The translations under genes and the position numbers were made by a program. The notes under the pieces were generated by a model that saw only the letters and a program-made list of their open reading frames with translations, was not told the DNA's origin and made no database searches. From Dorea sp. (GTDB lineage Bacteria > Bacillota_A > Clostridia > Lachnospirales > Lachnospiraceae), in the NCBI GenBank assembly GCA_016295505.1, contig JAEDLC010000032.1, positions 1 to 16,636 on the forward strand: a stretch of 16,636 nucleotides of DNA, read 5' to 3'. Within the stretch, counting starts at the first letter, position 1. Each line of letters begins with the position of its first letter. Below are positions 6,740-13,597 of this stretch, piece by piece.

Positions 6740-7057
6740 ATGGATTTATTACTGAATACACAGGAAGAACTTCACCGCATTGAAATATATAATGAATATC
6801 TGAAAAAGATCCCCGAATTACTGAAACAGCTGGAAACCGTCGAAAATATGTACCAGAAAGCTGTTCTCGAAGAATCCATGCTGAAGGGAAAAGATATGGA
6901 AGACCGCAGTGTCATTCTGTATGCCGATCGTCTGAAGCGCATTAGAAAGCAATGTGAAGAACGGACCCTGGACATCAGGCAGCAATGCCGCCTGATCTTT
7001 GAATTAAAGGCCCGGATAGAAACTGAAAGTCACGCTCTGAAGGCTTTAATGCCCTGA
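6740..7057 (+). CDS. Small coiled-coil protein of unknown function
   Basis: I do not recognise this gene. The 105-residue product (MDLLLNTQEELHRIEIYNEYL...) is almost entirely helical in appearance: repeated Leu/Ile/Glu/Lys heptad-like spacing runs from about residue 8 to 100 (EELHRIEIYNEYLKKIPELL, LETVENMYQKAVLEESML, RLKRIRKQCEERTLDIRQQC). There are two cysteines, near residues 75 and 86, and no signal peptide or membrane segment. The start is fixed by a GGAGG site five bases upstream, and it probably has its own promoter at 6682-6711. Its 3' end overlaps the convergent transporter gene by 12 bases. A soluble cytoplasmic dimer or oligomer is likely, with no function assignable. Confidence 0.75.
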   Translation: MDLLLNTQEELHRIEIYNEYLKKIPELLKQLETVENMYQKAVLEESMLKGKDMEDRSVILYADRLKRIRKQCEERTLDIRQQCRLIFELKARIETESHALKALMP

Positions 7058-8413
7058 CTTTCTCTCCTTAATTTCTTTGACAATGTTATTATACGCCTTC
7101 CGGTTCAGGCGATAGAAGAATAACACCAATGCTGTGATCATCCACAGGATTCCCGGAATCGTCGTAAAAGAGTGCTTCATGACTGCCAGGACCGTATCAT
7201 TTTGCTGAACATTAGCGGCATATCCACATGCCCCAAGCACTGCTGCCAGTACGGAAGTTCCAATTGCCATTCCCACTTTATTTCCCAGGGAGATAAATGC
7301 ATACTGAAATCCGTCATTTCGCAGACCGGTTTTCCATTCACCATATTCAACACAGTCCGGAATGATCGCATAGATGGCCGTATTAAATCCGGAAAAGAAA
7401 AACTGTGCCAAGCAGGAGAACACATAAAATGGTATCGGAGAACTTCCCACACTGAAGAAATACATAATAAACATACTGATTCCTGTCAACAGGGCAAATA
7501 CAGACGCTGCACGACCTTTGTTATTCGTCAGCTTAAACAGTGGAGGAAAGCACGCTGCTCCGATAATGGAAGGAATGATGATGCACAGTGAATACGTACT
7601 GAATAATGCTTTGTTGCCTTCCACATAGGTAAAATAATACAGAGCATCTGCATTTCTTCCATAAAGTGTCACACCAAACAGGAACTGTCCCGCAACAGCG
7701 ATCAGATATGGTCTGTTCTTCATCACTGCTGCAAGCTGTACCTTCAAAGAAATCTTCTGTTTTTCCGGTATCTCGACCGTCTCTTTTGTTTTTGCAAAGC
7801 AGAAAATATGACATGCTGCAAAGATACATCCATAAATGACCGCCACCAGAAGATACCCTCTTTTATCATTGCCATTTCCCAGTGCCGCAATCAGAGGCAC
7901 TGTAACGATATTAATGATTCCGATTGCGATCATGGCACTGACAGAACGAAATGTATTGATCTTCGCACGTTCTTCTATGTTCTGTGTCATAGCTCCACAT
8001 AAGGTTCCGTAAGGAATATTGACACAGGTATATCCCAGGACCAGAATACAATATGTAACTGCCATATACACAATCTTGGCAGTGGATGACCACTCCGGAT
8101 GTGCCCAGAAGGACAGCATCAGAACCAGAGCTGTAAGAGGAGCCCCAATGAGAAGCCAGGGCCGGTATCGTCCCCATCTGGTATGTGTCTTATCGCTCAA
8201 TGCACCGATCACCGGGTCATTAATGGCATCCCAGAATCTTGAGAACAGCATCAGCGCTGCAACCGCACTCATACTGATTCCAAATACATCTGTATAAAAA
8301 ATCATCAAAAAGTTTCCAACAAACATCCAGCTGAAATTACAGCCCACATCACCCATACCATAAGCAACCTTACTGATTAAGGGTACTTTTATATTCGTAT
8401 CTTTATTCTCCAT
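7046..8413 (-). CDS. GPH-family (glycoside-pentoside-hexuronide) cation symporter
   Basis: A 455-residue MFS-type membrane protein with about 12 hydrophobic segments. The N-terminus KVAYGMGDVGCNFSWMFVGNFLMIFYTDVFGIS followed by RFWDAINDPVIGALSDKTHTRWGRYRPWLLIGAP is the hallmark of the GPH family (the MelB/XylP/UidB group), in which D-A-x-x-DP and GRYRPW are strongly conserved. It would import a sugar or polyol with Na+ or H+ across the cytoplasmic membrane. GGAGGCAGGG precedes the ATG. It lies 44 bases after the polyol dehydrogenase in the same direction, so they form an operon, and the substrate is probably the polyol or related sugar that enzyme oxidises. Family members differ widely in substrate, so I do not name one. 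Confidence 0.9.
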   Translation of the reverse strand: MENKDTNIKVPLISKVAYGMGDVGCNFSWMFVGNFLMIFYTDVFGISMSAVAALMLFSRFWDAINDPVIGALSDKTHTRWGRYRPWLLIGAPLTALVLMLSFWAHPEWSSTAKIVYMAVTYCILVLGYTCVNIPYGTLCGAMTQNIEERAKINTFRSVSAMIAIGIINIVTVPLIAALGNGNDKRGYLLVAVIYGCIFAACHIFCFAKTKETVEIPEKQKISLKVQLAAVMKNRPYLIAVAGQFLFGVTLYGRNADALYYFTYVEGNKALFSTYSLCIIIPSIIGAACFPPLFKLTNNKGRAASVFALLTGISMFIMYFFSVGSSPIPFYVFSCLAQFFFSGFNTAIYAIIPDCVEYGEWKTGLRNDGFQYAFISLGNKVGMAIGTSVLAAVLGACGYAANVQQNDTVLAVMKHSFTTIPGILWMITALVLFFYRLNRKAYNNIVKEIKERKSGH

Positions 8414-8457
8414 GACATCCCTGCCTCCATCGTAATTACTGTTTAAAATCCATCTTT

Positions 8458-9495
8458 TTATTCTGCAATCTGAATCACTGCTTTTACAATATCCGCCTTA
8501 TTATTCACACTGTAATCCATCGCTTTCTGTACTTCATCCAACGGGAAAATATCTGTAACGATCCCTTTTAAATTGACTTTTCCGGATGCTACCGCATCGA
8601 TCGCCATAGGATAAATATGGCGATAACGGAATACCGTCTTAAATGTCAGTTCTTTATCTAACACCAGACTCATAGGAAGTGTCATTTCACCAGATTTACT
8701 GTATCCGACCAGAACAATATTGGAGCCCTTCTTCGCCATATGAATTGCCTGTCTGGTCGTAATCTCCGTGCCGGCCGTCTCAATCACAAGATCCATGCCT
8801 TTTCCATCTGTCAACTGACGCACTCGCTCAAGCACATCTTCTTTTGCTCCATTGATCACTCCGGAAGCTCCCAGCTCCATCGCTTTCTCCAGACGCTTCT
8901 GCATCACATCAACGACATAGACTTCCGATACACCTCTTGCCTTCAAAGCCATCATCGATACCAGACCGATACACCCGGCTCCCATTACTACAGCCTTCTG
9001 CCCCAGATGGGCATCTCCCTGGATTGCTGCATGAAAACCGACTGCCAGTGGTTCAATCAGTGCACCTTCCAGCGTACTTACATTTTCCGGCAGCTTAAAG
9101 CAAAGATCTGCCTCATGTGCTACATACTCCTGGAACACCCCATCCACCGGCGGTGTTGCAAAGAACACAACATCCGGACACAGATTGTATTTTCCCTGTT
9201 TGCAGAATTCGCAGTGACCGCATGTCTTTCCGGGTTCCAGAGCAACTCTGTCTCCGATTTTCAGATGGCTGACATTCTCTCCCACTTCTACGACCGTACC
9301 ACCCGGTTCATGACCGAGCACAAACGGAGGCTCTACTACATAATCCCCGATTGCTCCGGTCTCATAATAGTGCAGATCTGAACCACAGATACCGACATAT
9401 TCCAGTTTTACCAGCACTTCATCTGCTTTCGGCTTCGGAATCTCACGCTCTTCAAATCCCATTTTTCCAATCCCATTCATAACTGCTACTTTCAT
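8458..9495 (-). CDS. Zinc-dependent medium-chain polyol dehydrogenase (sorbitol/xylitol dehydrogenase-like)
   Basis: The 345-residue product is a medium-chain dehydrogenase that would oxidise a sugar alcohol to a ketose with NAD(P)+. Catalytic zinc ligands are visible as Cys37 (VGICGSDLHYY), His62-Glu63 (LGHEPGG) and Glu148 (LIEPL). The structural zinc lobe is intact, with Cys92, Cys95, Cys98 and Cys106. The coenzyme-binding turn is GAGCIG (172-177). GSDLHYYETGAIGDYVVEPPFVLGHEP is typical of sorbitol/xylitol dehydrogenases. The start at 9493-9495 has GGAAGG just upstream; the frame extends to 9603, but that would overlap the predicted -35. It is first in the operon with the GPH symporter and is preceded by a promoter (9575-9603) and operator-like repeats (9535-9557). 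Exact substrate is unresolved. Confidence 0.9.
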   Translation of the reverse strand: MKVAVMNGIGKMGFEEREIPKPKADEVLVKLEYVGICGSDLHYYETGAIGDYVVEPPFVLGHEPGGTVVEVGENVSHLKIGDRVALEPGKTCGHCEFCKQGKYNLCPDVVFFATPPVDGVFQEYVAHEADLCFKLPENVSTLEGALIEPLAVGFHAAIQGDAHLGQKAVVMGAGCIGLVSMMALKARGVSEVYVVDVMQKRLEKAMELGASGVINGAKEDVLERVRQLTDGKGMDLVIETAGTEITTRQAIHMAKKGSNIVLVGYSKSGEMTLPMSLVLDKELTFKTVFRYRHIYPMAIDAVASGKVNLKGIVTDIFPLDEVQKAMDYSVNNKADIVKAVIQIAE

Positions 9496-9534
9496 CTTAC
9501 CTTCCACTTTTCCTTCCTCCTGTATCTGCTCTTT

Positions 9535-9557
9535 TTTATTAAATACTTTATTAAATA
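9535..9557 (-). promoter_or_regulatory. Direct repeat / putative ROK operator in the dehydrogenase leader
   Basis: TTTATTAAATA occurs twice, 12 bp apart (9535-9545 and 9547-9557). The second copy contains ACTTTATTAAA (9545-9555), identical to the core of the perfect palindrome at 10911-10925 before the ROK gene. It lies about 10-30 bases after the predicted transcription start, a roadblock-type operator position. Confidence 0.55.
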
Positions 9558-9646
9558 GTTTTATTATGTATTTTATAATAGTTTTTAGACTTACATTTGT
9601 CAATAGAAAGTATTGTAACTTCTTGTTTTTTGTAAATACTCACCAT
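9551..9646 (-). CDS. Possible small ORF (31 codons) upstream of the dehydrogenase
   Basis: ATG at 9644-9646 is preceded by AAGGAGG at ideal spacing and opens 31 codons to TAA. The peptide (MVSIYKKQEVTILSIDK...) is Lys/Ile/Asn-rich and not recognisable. Its 3' half covers the dehydrogenase promoter and one operator repeat. No convincing promoter of its own is visible. It may be a leader peptide, a gene remnant, or chance; the ribosome site is the only strong point. Confidence 0.2.
   Translation of the reverse strand: MVSIYKKQEVTILSIDKCKSKNYYKIHNKTI
9575..9603 (-). promoter_or_regulatory. Promoter of the polyol dehydrogenase-symporter operon
   Basis: A perfect TTGACA (9598-9603) and TATTAT (9575-9580, 5/6) are 17 bp apart on the minus strand. 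The start falls near 9568, giving a leader of about 70 nt that contains the direct-repeat operator. Confidence 0.82.
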
Positions 9647-9654
9647 TTTCCCTC

Positions 9655-9685
9655 CTTGTTTTTGTATGCTTTACACAAAAACAAG
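9655..9685. repeat. Perfect 11-bp inverted repeat (operator-like)
   Basis: CTTGTTTTTGT and ACAAAAACAAG flank a 9-base spacer. Neither side has a U-tract, so it is not a normal terminator. It lies about 50-80 bp upstream of the dehydrogenase -35, where a second regulator could bind. The spacer region TGTAAAGCATACA only loosely resembles a cre site. Confidence 0.5.
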
Positions 9686-9702
9686 TTCCCTATAGCGCAA
9701 AA

Positions 9703-9753
9703 AAGGACTGGCACAAGATCAGGATTATATATCCCAGCCTTACACCAGCCCTT
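9703..9753 (-). terminator. Intrinsic terminator of the ROK regulator gene
   Basis: On the minus strand AAGGGCTGG pairs with CCAGTCCTT (9 bp with one G-U), with further short pairings inside (AAG/CTT and GGAT/ATCC), followed directly by a T-tract (9698-9704). It begins 14 bases after the ROK stop and isolates that gene from the dehydrogenase operon. Confidence 0.8.
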
Positions 9754-9767
9754 CATTCTATATTCCA

Positions 9768-10895
9768 TTATATCTGTTCAATAAACAACTCTATTACGTA
9801 CAATGCTGCTCCAAGCGCTGCCGCCCCCGTTTTATAATTGCATACTTTTACAAACTGCCCATCCCCTGAAAACGTATTCCTGTCAGCCACCTTTTTTCGT
9901 ATCTCCAGAATGTGATCTTCCAGATAACTCCCCACATATCCTCCCAGGACAATGTCATAATCAAATACCATATGAAGATTATTGACTGCGATTGCCAGAT
10001 AATCGGTATATCGCTCCCATGCATCTTTATATTCCTGTCTGTCCTGCTCCAGACCGACAAAAAAATCTCCCAGCTTTTCTCCCGCAATTTCATTCAGCCT
10101 TTTTGCAGAACAATAAGAGTCCAGGCATCCCGACTTACCACAGTAGCAGGGAATTCCGTCAGGAACGATCGTCATGTGGCCAACCTCACCGCAGCGAAAC
10201 TCGTCTCCATAGACAAGCCGATCATCACTGTACAATGCACCCCCCACCGTATTGCTGAGTGACAAATAGAAAAAACTCTTCTTTTCTTCCGCCTGAACCC
10301 CTTCCGCATACGCCCCGGCATTCGCATCATTCAAAAAGAAGCACGGATATGGAAAATATCGTTCCACCTCCCGAAAGGCCAATGCCTTTACGTCCAGTGC
10401 GTGAGAATTAGTGATTGCCTCCTTCTGCAGGTCTACGATTCCCGGAAATGAAATACCGATTCCCAGTATTCTCTCCTTATCAGCGTGGCTTTTCTCAAGA
10501 AATTCTTCTAATTGTTTATTTACACCGCAAAAATAAGCCTCGCTTTTATCAAATGGATCATATATCCTTTCATAATTCAGGATCTCTCCCTTAAGGTTCG
10601 TCAACAATAATCCAATGTGATTCCTGGTAATGTCAAGGCCGACTGCAAGCCGGGAATTCTCCTCAATTGACAGGGCCTTTGCCTTTCTTCCCCCGGTAGA
10701 TTCCAGTTCTCCTCGCTCCGTAATTAATCCCATTTCTATCAATTCTTTCGTATTCTGAGTTACTGTCGGGAGGCTCAGTTTTAATTCATATGCAATATCC
10801 GGGTTCGACACCACCTTACACTTACGCACATAACGATAGATTCGATTTCGATTTTTCCTCTTTACCTCCATATTTGTATTTTTCGCTTTTGCCAT
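9768..10895 (-). CDS. ROK-family transcriptional regulator (XylR/NagC type)
   Basis: The 375-residue product starts with a winged-helix domain (about 10-70: RIYRYVRKCKVVSNPDIAYELKLSLPTVTQNTKELIEMGLI), then a sugar-kinase-like ROK domain. Seen there are VGLDITRNHIG (phosphate-binding region), GIGISFPGIVD, LNDANAGAYAE (Asn-Asp of the sugar site), CGEVGHMTI and the zinc motif CYCGKSGCLDSYCS. Such proteins repress sugar catabolic genes and respond to a sugar or phosphosugar. Start 10893-10895 follows a TGGAGGAAG ribosome site; a GTG at 10913 in the operator is rejected. The palindrome at 10911-10925 suggests autorepression, and the same core near the dehydrogenase promoter marks that operon as the target. 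The inducer is unknown. Confidence 0.92.
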   Translation of the reverse strand: MAKAKNTNMEVKRKNRNRIYRYVRKCKVVSNPDIAYELKLSLPTVTQNTKELIEMGLITERGELESTGGRKAKALSIEENSRLAVGLDITRNHIGLLLTNLKGEILNYERIYDPFDKSEAYFCGVNKQLEEFLEKSHADKERILGIGISFPGIVDLQKEAITNSHALDVKALAFREVERYFPYPCFFLNDANAGAYAEGVQAEEKKSFFYLSLSNTVGGALYSDDRLVYGDEFRCGEVGHMTIVPDGIPCYCGKSGCLDSYCSAKRLNEIAGEKLGDFFVGLEQDRQEYKDAWERYTDYLAIAVNNLHMVFDYDIVLGGYVGSYLEDHILEIRKKVADRNTFSGDGQFVKVCNYKTGAAALGAALYVIELFIEQI

Positions 10896-10910
10896 ACTTC
10901 CTCCAGGTAC

Positions 10911-10925
10911 CACTTTATTAAAGTG
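10911..10925. promoter_or_regulatory. Palindromic operator of the ROK regulator
   Basis: CACTTTATTAAAGTG is a perfect palindrome (7-bp arms around one base). A -10-like TATACT lies just upstream on the minus strand (10934-10939), placing the operator at the transcription start. Its ACTTTATTAAA core recurs at 9545-9555. A second palindrome, TTGTAATTACAA (10951-10962), lies just upstream of the -10 and may be another site. Confidence 0.7.
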
Positions 10926-10986
10926 TTTTTTTTAGTATATCATCATCTATTTGTAATTACAAGATGACAACCATGTCCGGTTTTAA

Positions 10987-11859
10987 TCACATTCCCAGCA
11001 GCTCCTTCGGATTTTTCACCATCATCTGCCGGATCTCTTTTTCAGATATCCCGGATTCATACAGCTTTTTGGCAAACATTTTCATTCCTTCTGCCGGATC
11101 CGGGCTTTTGATCTGTCCAAGATCCGAAGAAAGAAGAATCCTGTCCGCGCCTGCCTTTTTTATGCTTTTCAGAATCTCTTCCCAGGAACACATCCCGTAA
11201 TAGGGTGTATAAAAACAGTGCTCCAGCATTGCTCCACATGCAAGATACTCCTGCTGAAGACTCAGATCCGCATTTGTAATCGGGAAAGATACATGACTTA
11301 CAATCATCCTGCGGACTCCCATGGATGCTGCTGCCTTAAGAAGTGCCAGACTTTCAGACGGGGACAGATGCCCGGTTGCAAGAATCATATCCTGCTCCTG
11401 AATCTGCTTCAATACAGGATAAACCTCCGGAATCAGTTTCCGGTTCTCATCCATGATACGTATCTTTCTGCTTCGTCCGGGCTGTTCATTTCCACCACCC
11501 AGATGTTCATTCGAATGATCCTTTTTATATTCCGCATCACAAAAAGCATCCACCGTAGGGAACCAGACGATCCTTCCTCCCATTTTCCCACAGGCGTATA
11601 CGGCGGCCTCATTCAGACCTCCCACTGCATCATTCAATACAATTCCACCATATACCTTTACAGAAGGAACCATTTCCGACACAACCGCCGCCCGCGCACT
11701 GGTATCTCCATGATGGCATTTGCTGACATATCCGGACATTCCGGCTTGCTGATACTGCCGGGCAAGCTGAACATCCGTATACTTTCTCATAACGATATCC
11801 GGTCCGGCATGTACATGAAGATCTATCGAACCCTGAATTAACTCTCTTCCTATATCCAT
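10987..11859 (-). CDS. DUF6282-type amidohydrolase-like protein
   Basis: The 290-residue product has SIDLHVHAGPD near the N-terminus (His15 and His17 form an HxH metal motif), SKCHHGDTSARA, LNDAVGGLN, IVWFPTVDA, ATGHLSPSE, IVSHVSFP and LSSDLGQ. This order of His and Asp motifs on predicted beta strands fits a TIM-barrel metal-dependent hydrolase of the amidohydrolase superfamily, and HVHAGPD is what I recall for DUF6282 proteins. The substrate is unknown. The start has GGAGG six bases upstream, and a -10-like TATAAT (11902-11907) lies further up. It is upstream of and codirectional with the ROK gene but separated by that gene's own operator region, so cotranscription is uncertain. Confidence 0.75.
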   Translation of the reverse strand: MDIGRELIQGSIDLHVHAGPDIVMRKYTDVQLARQYQQAGMSGYVSKCHHGDTSARAAVVSEMVPSVKVYGGIVLNDAVGGLNEAAVYACGKMGGRIVWFPTVDAFCDAEYKKDHSNEHLGGGNEQPGRSRKIRIMDENRKLIPEVYPVLKQIQEQDMILATGHLSPSESLALLKAAASMGVRRMIVSHVSFPITNADLSLQQEYLACGAMLEHCFYTPYYGMCSWEEILKSIKKAGADRILLSSDLGQIKSPDPAEGMKMFAKKLYESGISEKEIRQMMVKNPKELLGM

Positions 11860-11961
11860 ATGTTTCCTCCACCTTCTGTTACACTTATCTCTTTTGCACC
11901 TATTATAATATAATTCTCCGTAAATACACAGATTCTCATAAGATTATTCCACGCACAAAAA

Positions 11962-12009
11962 AGGAATCACCGCCCCCGAAGCTCTAAGTCTTCAAAAACA
12001 GTGATTCCT
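11962..12009 (-). terminator. Terminator of the tRNA-Lys transcript
   Basis: AGGAATCAC and GTGATTCCT form a perfect 9-bp outer stem, with an inner GAAG/CTTC pairing, followed on the minus strand by a run of seven T. It starts 4 bases after the tRNA 3' end. Confidence 0.88.
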
Positions 12010-12012
12010 AAC

Positions 12013-12085
12013 TGCGCGATCAGGGGCTCGAACCCTGGACACCCTGATTAAGAGTCAGGTGCTCTACCAACTGAGCTAATCGCGC
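12013..12085 (-). tRNA. tRNA-Lys (anticodon CUU)
   Basis: The minus strand folds as a 73-nt cloverleaf: acceptor GCGCGAT/ATCGCGC with discriminator A, D arm GCTCAGTTGGTAGAGC, anticodon stem CCTGA/TCAGG with loop CTCTTAA (anticodon CTT, Lys), and T arm CAGGGTTCGAGCCCTG. CCA is not encoded. It is a single-gene unit with its own promoter and terminator. Confidence 0.97.
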
Positions 12086-12126
12086 ATATTCTCTTTTTCA
12101 TTACATTCTCCGTAACGACAAGTGTT

Positions 12127-12155
12127 ATTATATAATATGATTTTCAAAAATGCAA
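12127..12155 (-). promoter_or_regulatory. Promoter of tRNA-Lys
   Basis: A perfect TATAAT (12127-12132) lies 17 bp from TTGCAT (12150-12155, weak -35). The start would be about 35 bases before the mature tRNA. Confidence 0.6.
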
Positions 12156-12222
12156 GTGTTTTTTTACTATATTTTCATATTTTTTTATTCTCCTTCATAT
12201 ATTAGAAGGGGAGGTGCCATCT

Positions 12223-12765
12223 ATGAATCATTTACGAAAATATTACAACAAAAAAGATCTGCCTTATATAGCTGTCACCGCAGTACTCGGTACGCTGAAT
12301 CATTTTCTCTACCGTCTGTCAGGATATTCTGCCTTTACGGCTCTGTTCTGTCCGATCAACGAATCCGTCTGGGAACATACGAAACTTTTATTTTTCCCTT
12401 TCTTTTTTCTGTCCGTCTGGCGATATGCGCATAGACGCAAATCTTTCTCTGCATACTTTTATTCCCGTTTTCTTGCAGTACTCTGTGGAATGGGATTTAT
12501 AATCGCTGCATTCTATACATATACCGGTATTCTCGGAATGCATTTTCTTGTTGCAGACATTCTGATCTTCTTTGGAAGTATCCTGATCAGCCATGTTTAT
12601 GCCTCTTATTTTTATGTTCTTCTTCTGACTTCAAAACATACAGCCCGTCATATCGCTCTTCCATCTTCCGGCAATGTGTGTATCCTGTGGATTGCTGCAA
12701 TACTGCTTTTCTTTATTTTCACCTGCTATCCTCCCAATCTTCCTCTATTTTATCCAATCTTCTGA
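12223..12765 (+). CDS. DUF6512-type integral membrane protein
   Basis: The 180-residue protein is hydrophobic, with about five membrane segments: roughly PYIAVTAVLGTLNHFLY, HTKLLFFPFFFLSVW, FLAVLCGMGFIIAAFYTY, FLVADILIFFGSILISHVY and ILWIAAILLFFIFTCY. The motif NHFLYRLSGYSAFTALFCPINESVWEHTKLLFFPF is what I recall as the signature of DUF6512 proteins of Clostridia. No function is known to me. Start ATG 12223 follows AGGGGAGGTG; an in-frame GTG three codons earlier lies within that site. It stands alone between the divergent tRNA-Lys unit and the ATC-hydrolase-like gene, both with promoter-like signals. Confidence 0.8.
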   Translation: MNHLRKYYNKKDLPYIAVTAVLGTLNHFLYRLSGYSAFTALFCPINESVWEHTKLLFFPFFFLSVWRYAHRRKSFSAYFYSRFLAVLCGMGFIIAAFYTYTGILGMHFLVADILIFFGSILISHVYASYFYVLLLTSKHTARHIALPSSGNVCILWIAAILLFFIFTCYPPNLPLFYPIF

Positions 12766-12795
12766 ATTCTTTATGTTTTTTTTCGCAAAGTGTAG

Positions 12796-12801
12796 TATAA
12801 T
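12796..12801 (+). promoter_or_regulatory. -10 element before the ATC-hydrolase-like gene
   Basis: A perfect TATAAT lies 43 bases before the ATG. No good -35 is present at 17-18 bp (sequence is T-rich), so the promoter is weak or helped by a regulator. Confidence 0.45.
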
Positions 12802-12844
12802 CAGTTTAACTTTATTGCGTTACAATAAGAGAGGAGGGTTTCAT

Positions 12845-13546
12845 ATGACTCATGAACCTGTTGCCTGTAAAATAGAACATCACGCCATGATGTTTGCATT
12901 TCTTGCGAAGCACGCAATCGAAGAGTGCGGAGAAAAAGGAAAGGATGCCATTCTTGCAGGCATGACCACCTACGGAAATGAACGTGGTGCCAGAATGGCT
13001 GCAAATGCTCTGGCACACGGAGACGAACTGAATACGATGACCAATCAGGCCTATGGCGAATGGAAGCCTGACTATGATGGACAGATGGAATTCGGCATGC
13101 TGAGAACCGAACCGACTCTGCAGACCTATATTTCCAGATGCGCCTGGTGCGAAGCATGGAAGAAGCATGATATTACCGAATACGGAAAATACTACTGCGT
13201 AAATGTTGACAACGCAGTATATCAGGGATTTCGAAAGGATTTCGTCTGTACTCCGACATCCACCTCATTAAGCTGGGGCGGAGAACGCTGTGAATTTGAC
13301 TGGGGACATCCTCTGTCTTCCGAAGAGGTGGAAGCACTCGCTGCCAAGAAAAAAGCGCTTGGAACTTCCTGCATGAAAGATTTCAACTATCACACTGCAC
13401 ATTTGAAACACACTATCTGCAAGACGTTACTGGACACATTTGGTCAGAAGGGTCGGGAGATCATAGATCTTGCTCTCGCCGATTACGTTCACACATTTGG
13501 CCGGGAGTATCTGGATGTTCTCGACGGTGTATACACTGCTGATTAG
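12845..13546 (+). CDS. L-2-amino-thiazoline-4-carboxylic acid hydrolase family protein
   Basis: The 233-residue product resembles the ATC_hydrolase family, whose founding member AtcC opens L-2-amino-thiazoline-4-carboxylate to N-carbamoyl-L-cysteine in Pseudomonas. Visible features are HHAMMFAFLAKHAIEECGEKGKDAI at the N-terminus, GNERGARMAANALAHGD, the central RCAWCEAWKKH with paired cysteines, YCVNVDNAVYQGF, RCEFDW, and YHTAHLKHTICKTLLDTFG near the C-terminus. The start follows AGGAGGG at good spacing; the frame stays open upstream, but that part overlaps the previous gene. An M20 amidohydrolase follows after 51 bases, which would suit the next step (decarbamoylation). Many family members have untested substrates, so the reaction is tentative. 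Confidence 0.78.
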   Translation: MTHEPVACKIEHHAMMFAFLAKHAIEECGEKGKDAILAGMTTYGNERGARMAANALAHGDELNTMTNQAYGEWKPDYDGQMEFGMLRTEPTLQTYISRCAWCEAWKKHDITEYGKYYCVNVDNAVYQGFRKDFVCTPTSTSLSWGGERCEFDWGHPLSSEEVEALAAKKKALGTSCMKDFNYHTAHLKHTICKTLLDTFGQKGREIIDLALADYVHTFGREYLDVLDGVYTAD

Positions 13547-13597
13547 CCAGAATATTTTAGAGCTATTTACATATTACTTCAGGAGGTACTTCGTACT

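Noticed and set aside
9496..9603. Longer dehydrogenase N-terminus from 9603
   Set aside because: Its first codons overlap a perfect -35 (TTGACA), and the added residues are AT-rich and low-complexity. The domain starts at ATG 9495.
9664..9676. Catabolite-repression cre site (TGTAAAGCATACA on minus)
   Set aside because: The centre reads GC rather than the conserved CG, and symmetry is poor. Kept only as part of the inverted repeat.
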